From positions 1 to 9,322 of the forward strand of contig JAEXRM010000177.1 in assembly GCA_023440865.1 (NCBI GenBank): 9,322 bases of DNA, written 5' to 3'. Positions 6,208 through 9,322 of this stretch are shown in pieces. This stretch comes from Bacillota bacterium (GTDB taxonomy: Bacteria; Bacillota; Clostridia; DSM-8532). Each line of letters opens with the position of its first letter. The stretch's first letter is position 1. Made by a program: the position numbers and the translations under genes. Below the pieces are notes generated by a model that was given only the letters and a program-made list of their open reading frames with translations, ran no database searches and was not told where the DNA came from.

Positions 6208-8721
6208 ATGCGCATCATGATCGGATATCTGCTGCGGAACCTGTGGGAAAAGAAGGGACGCACCTTCCTGATCCTGCTTTCCGTCAGCCTTGTGGCGGCG
6301 CTGTTCTTTGCCTCCAGCGCCATCGGCACCACCTTCACCGAAATCATCATGAACCGGATCCAGCAGCAGATCGGTACGGCGGACCTGATCATCACGGCCG
6401 GGGAGCATGCCGTCTCCCCGTTGCTCACGCCGCAGGCGGCCGTCAAGGTGCCCGGCGTTGGGGCTGTCATGCCGCAGCGCAGTGACAGCGCGGCCTTCCG
6501 CAGCTCATGGAGGAGCAGGAAGACATACACCGTCACGGGTGTCCCGCTGGCCGATGCGGAAAAGATGCATCTGTTTGCGTTGGCGGATCCGGATGCGCCA
6601 CCCTCCGGTAGCGCCGTTGACACATTCGAGGGCATGAAGGCGATCATCTCCAAACGGTTCGCCTCCGAAAGCGGGCTTGCTCCCGGATCACGGTTCACCC
6701 TGGAACTGGCCGGCGGCCCCAAGCGGTTTGAGGTTCATGCCGTTTGCGCAAACGGCATGTTCACGGACAAGGGCGAGGACCTGCCCGTCGTGGTGCCGTT
6801 CGAGACGCTTGCCATGCTGCAGGGAGGCCGCGGTGGCGCCCCCATGCTGTGGGTCGCCGCGTCGGACAAATCGGCGCCGTCAATTGCGGCGCTGCGCGAA
6901 AGCCTCAAACAGGCATACCCCGGCTGCGAGGTCGAACAGCCCGTGGATCCGGTGCTGATTGCCACCGAGCTTGAGGAGCTGACGATCCCGTTCCTGCTGA
7001 TGACGGCGCTCGTGTCCTTCATGAGCATCTTCATCATCTACTCCTCGTTCCGTGTCATCGCACAGGAGCGTCTGCCCGTCATCGGCACCTTCCGCAGCAT
7101 CGGTGCGACCAAACGCATGGCGAACGGCATCCTGCTTGGAGAAAGCGTGCTGTACGGCGTCCTCGGCGGCGGGCTCGGAATCCTTCTGGGGCAGCTGGTG
7201 CTCAGGCTGCTGACCGGCATCATGATCGCCACCATGTCGTCCGGCGGGCTCGACCTGTCCGTCCGCTTCACGACGGGACAGGCCCTGACGGCCTTCCTGT
7301 TCGCGCTGGCGCTGTGCTTCTTCAGCTCCCTGGCGCCGATTCTGAAGGTCTCCGGCCTTCCGGTGAAGGATGTCATCCTGAACACGGTCGAGAAGGCCGG
7401 CAAGAAGGGATGGGGAAGACGTGCAGCCGGTGTCGTCCTGCTGGTGGCGGCCTTCCTGCTTCCCGGCTCGGATCGCGGTCCGGCCGACATGATCCTTTCC
7501 CTCTCGGGCATGTGCTGCGGTCTGGCCGCGACCATTCTGCTCGTTCCCCTCCTGACGCAGGGACTTGTTTTTGTGCTGAAGCACCCGTTCTCGCTCGTGT
7601 TCGGGCATGTCGGCATGCTGGCCGCAAAGAACCTGCGTGAGAACCGAAACCTGCTCAACAACATCGTCATGCTCGCCATCGGCATCTCGTCCCTGCTGAT
7701 GATCAACACCATCAGCGCGAGCGTCGCCGACGAGGTGGGCAATGTCTACTCCCGGTGCCGGTATGACCTGTCGATGTACTGCGCGGGGATGGACCGTTCG
7801 ACCGAACAGCGCCTGATCGCGCAGGACGGCGTATCCGATGTGCTGGGCATGTACGAGATGTACAACGTCGAAATCGGCGGCAGCGGCAGGAAAGTGGGCC
7901 TTGTGCAGGGATATGGCGACAGGACCTTCTTCGACTACAACGATTATGAGCTGTCCAAGGAAGCGGAACGCGCGCTGGACGGGTTCAACGACGCGCGGAA
8001 CCTGCTGCTGACACCAAGCATGATGAAGACGCACCATCTTGTGACCGGCGATATGGTGACCCTGCGGTTTTCCGGGCGGGACCGGGACTACCGCGTCGTG
8101 GGAACGATCAGCACCTTGATGCAGAATGGCAGCGTGGCGGTCATTCCCGCCAGATACATGCGGATGGATGCGGGCATGTCGGCGTACAGCTCGTTTCTCA
8201 TCCGGGCCTCGAAGGATCCCGATGCGCTCGTTGCGTCGCTCGGGCAGGTGTTCGAACGCCAGTATCCGTACATCCAGACGCTTGAGAGCCAGGCCGAGCA
8301 GAACCGCACGTCCAACGAGGGGCTGTTCATGCTGCTGCGCTCCTTTTCGCTGCTGGCAATGGGCATCGGGGTCATCGGCATCGTCAACAACCTGGTTGTC
8401 GGATTCATCCAGCGGCAGCGCGTATTCGCCATGATGCGCTCGGTCGGCATGGCGAAGCGTCAGATGACGGTCATGCTTTTGCTCGAGTCGTTCACCGGCG
8501 GCATCGTCGGCGGCCTGATCGGCAGCGGTTCCGGACTGCTCCTGCTCTTCGGCTGCGCAAGCCTGCTCGAGACCATCGACCTGCCGGTGCGGCTGACCGT
8601 CCATCCGGACCAGATCGTCGCCATGGTGGCGGGGGGCATGGCGATCATGCTGCTTGCCTCCGTGTCTCCCGTCATGAAAGGCGCGAAGATGAAGCTGGTC
8701 GAATCGCTCAAGTACGAGTGA
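6208..8721 (+). CDS. FtsX/MacB-type ABC permease with two permease domains
   Basis: An 837-residue membrane protein. TM1 (about 18-38) is followed by a large extracytoplasmic domain (40-258). The first FtsX permease domain has helices near 260-282, 306-338 and 355-378, with the ERLPVIGTFRSIGATKR coupling loop. Linker helices lie near 405-448, then a helix at 482-502, a second external domain (505-705) and a second FtsX domain (706-730, 752-785, 802-820) with the matching RQRVFAMMRSVGMAKRQ loop. About ten helices in one chain means it can act as a full permease without dimerising, unlike the four-helix MacB. An ATG preceded by AGGAGAGG (6191-6198) fixes the start. The ATPase and adaptor needed to make it work are transcribed in the opposite direction from the other side of the shared regulatory region, so the three probably form one exporter or envelope-stress complex. 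Substrate unknown; antimicrobial-peptide or lipid export are family possibilities. Confidence 0.9.
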   Translation: MRIMIGYLLRNLWEKKGRTFLILLSVSLVAALFFASSAIGTTFTEIIMNRIQQQIGTADLIITAGEHAVSPLLTPQAAVKVPGVGAVMPQRSDSAAFRSSWRSRKTYTVTGVPLADAEKMHLFALADPDAPPSGSAVDTFEGMKAIISKRFASESGLAPGSRFTLELAGGPKRFEVHAVCANGMFTDKGEDLPVVVPFETLAMLQGGRGGAPMLWVAASDKSAPSIAALRESLKQAYPGCEVEQPVDPVLIATELEELTIPFLLMTALVSFMSIFIIYSSFRVIAQERLPVIGTFRSIGATKRMANGILLGESVLYGVLGGGLGILLGQLVLRLLTGIMIATMSSGGLDLSVRFTTGQALTAFLFALALCFFSSLAPILKVSGLPVKDVILNTVEKAGKKGWGRRAAGVVLLVAAFLLPGSDRGPADMILSLSGMCCGLAATILLVPLLTQGLVFVLKHPFSLVFGHVGMLAAKNLRENRNLLNNIVMLAIGISSLLMINTISASVADEVGNVYSRCRYDLSMYCAGMDRSTEQRLIAQDGVSDVLGMYEMYNVEIGGSGRKVGLVQGYGDRTFFDYNDYELSKEAERALDGFNDARNLLLTPSMMKTHHLVTGDMVTLRFSGRDRDYRVVGTISTLMQNGSVAVIPARYMRMDAGMSAYSSFLIRASKDPDALVASLGQVFERQYPYIQTLESQAEQNRTSNEGLFMLLRSFSLLAMGIGVIGIVNNLVVGFIQRQRVFAMMRSVGMAKRQMTVMLLLESFTGGIVGGLIGSGSGLLLLFGCASLLETIDLPVRLTVHPDQIVAMVAGGMAIMLLASVSPVMKGAKMKLVESLKYE

Positions 8722-8739
8722 CGGGCAGGCAAGTCGAAA

Positions 8740-8763
8740 GGCAGGCACACGCCGGTGCCTGCC
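8740..8763. terminator. 9-bp stem hairpin after the permease gene
   Basis: GGCAGGCAC (8740-8748) pairs perfectly with GTGCCTGCC (8755-8763) around a 6-base loop, 18 bases after the permease stop and between two convergent genes. It has no T tract on either strand, so it may be a Rho-assisted or mRNA 3'-end stabilising structure rather than a classical intrinsic terminator. Confidence 0.45.
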
Positions 8764-8766
8764 CTG

Positions 8767-8830
8767 CGAATCGGCATGACCCGTGCCGGCGCCTGCTTTC
8801 CGCATCGGCATTTCCCGCGTCGGCGCCCGC
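8767..8830. repeat. Imperfect tandem repeat, period 34 bp, two copies
   Basis: Positions 8767-8796 and 8801-8830 match at 24 of 30 bases, sharing ATCGGCAT, CCCG and CGGCGCC blocks in the same order. The pair fills most of the space between the permease stop and the end of the PAS-domain gene. It is too short and diverged to name a known element. Confidence 0.6.
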
Positions 8831-8840
8831 CAATGGCTGA

Positions 8841-9322
8841 TCACTCCACAAGACGTTTCTGACCCGTGATTTCCTGTATCGGAGCGATGTCCTGGGAGAC
8901 CTCGAGTGTGCCCAGGTAATCGCCCTGCTCGTTTCGAACCGCGAAATAGCGGATGTGGATGTATTTTTCCCCCATGCGGATCCAAAACGCCTCCGAATCC
9001 TTTCTGCCGGACCTGAGGTCTTCGACCAGCCGTTCGACGACATGCACGCTGGCCGGCGGGTGGCAGTTCGAGACCGAACGGCCGATGATGGCCTTTGTCC
9101 GGGCAAAGATGCGATCCTTGTTCTGGGAGAAGTACTTGACCCTGTCATCCTTGTCGACGAAGGTGATGTCGACCGGCAACGTGTTCAGGATGCCCAGCAG
9201 CTCCTCCGGCTTGAGGACCCCGCTTGGCAGCAGGATGTTGCCCGTGCTGCCGGGAATGCCAGTCATTCCGGACCCGGCGCCGCCACCCGGCGCCGCATCC
9301 TGGATCGATGACGCCGCATGCA
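8841..9322 (-). CDS. C-terminal PAS domain of a DUF438-type sensor/regulatory protein (partial at right edge)
   Basis: The frame runs from the window edge to TGA at 8843-8841, giving 159 codons. A Met codon at 9266 might look like a start. However, the 18 codons upstream of it are open to the edge and encode an Ala/Gly/Pro-rich linker (QDAAPGGGAGSG), and no ribosome-binding site precedes the Met, so the gene is cut by the window. The rest is a PAS fold with the hallmarks of the PAS module at the end of DUF438/hemerythrin proteins: LNTLPVDITFVDKDDRVKYF, an RIFARTKAIIGR-x-V-x-NCHPP motif (Cys 68, His 69 counted from the Met), a SVHVVERLVEDL helix, FWIRMGEKYIHIRYFAVR and a final GTLEVSQDI. In full-length relatives an iron-binding hemerythrin-like domain precedes the PAS, suggesting a redox or gas-sensing role; here that part is out of view. 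The gene is convergent with the permease and is probably not functionally tied to it. Confidence 0.85.
   Translation of the reverse strand, partial: HAASSIQDAAPGGGAGSGMTGIPGSTGNILLPSGVLKPEELLGILNTLPVDITFVDKDDRVKYFSQNKDRIFARTKAIIGRSVSNCHPPASVHVVERLVEDLRSGRKDSEAFWIRMGEKYIHIRYFAVRNEQGDYLGTLEVSQDIAPIQEITGQKRLVE

Noticed and set aside
6880..8985. 701-codon minus-strand open frame
   Set aside because: It is the antisense shadow of the FtsX permease, which has clear family motifs; the composition (His, Gln, Arg, Asp rich) is that of a reverse-complement shadow, and it overlaps the PAS gene out of frame.

Overview
The window is GC-rich bacterial DNA that is almost fully coding. It has strong purine-rich ribosome-binding sites, a TTG start, a heterodimeric drug-exporter-type ABC pair, a lipoprotein-type membrane-fusion adaptor and the PAS end of a DUF438-type protein. 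Together these suggest a high-GC Bacillota (Clostridia or Erysipelotrichia-like) organism. That is an inference from gene types only; no rRNA or other marker is present.

Layout. (1) Positions 1-51 hold the first codons of an unrecognised minus-strand gene. (2) Positions 52-378 are a divergent promoter region: a minus-strand TATAAT (159-164) and a plus-strand TATAAT (255-260), followed by a leader with a 12-bp palindrome. (3) Positions 379-3955 are a two-gene plus-strand operon, overlapping by 11 bases, for the two halves of a type IV (MDR/MsbA-like) ABC exporter. The first half has Asp in place of the catalytic Glu. The second has a degenerate signature (LSVGQ). This is the complementary pattern of a heterodimer with one active and one degenerate ATP site. 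(4) Positions 3956-4214 are a compact array of six inverted repeats, with a 25-bp perfect direct repeat that copies the last codons and stop of the upstream gene, plus a third diverged copy. (5) Positions 4215-5938 are a minus-strand operon (ATPase, then lipoprotein adaptor, 4-base ATGA overlap). (6) Positions 5939-6207 are a second divergent promoter region with three 7-bp direct repeats at 11-bp spacing, typical of an OmpR/PhoB-family response-regulator site. (7) Positions 6208-8721 encode a large plus-strand FtsX/MacB-type permease, which probably works with the divergent ATPase and adaptor. (8) Positions 8722-8840 separate convergent genes and hold a 9-bp hairpin and a 34-bp-period imperfect tandem repeat. 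(9) Positions 8841-9322 are the C-terminal PAS domain of a DUF438-like protein that runs off the right edge.

The genes form two separate export machines: an intact heterodimeric multidrug-type exporter, and a three-part MacAB/Lol-like system whose subunits are split over two divergent units that probably share one regulator. The regulator and its histidine kinase are not in the window. The least explained piece of DNA is the hairpin and stop-codon repeat array at 3934-4163.
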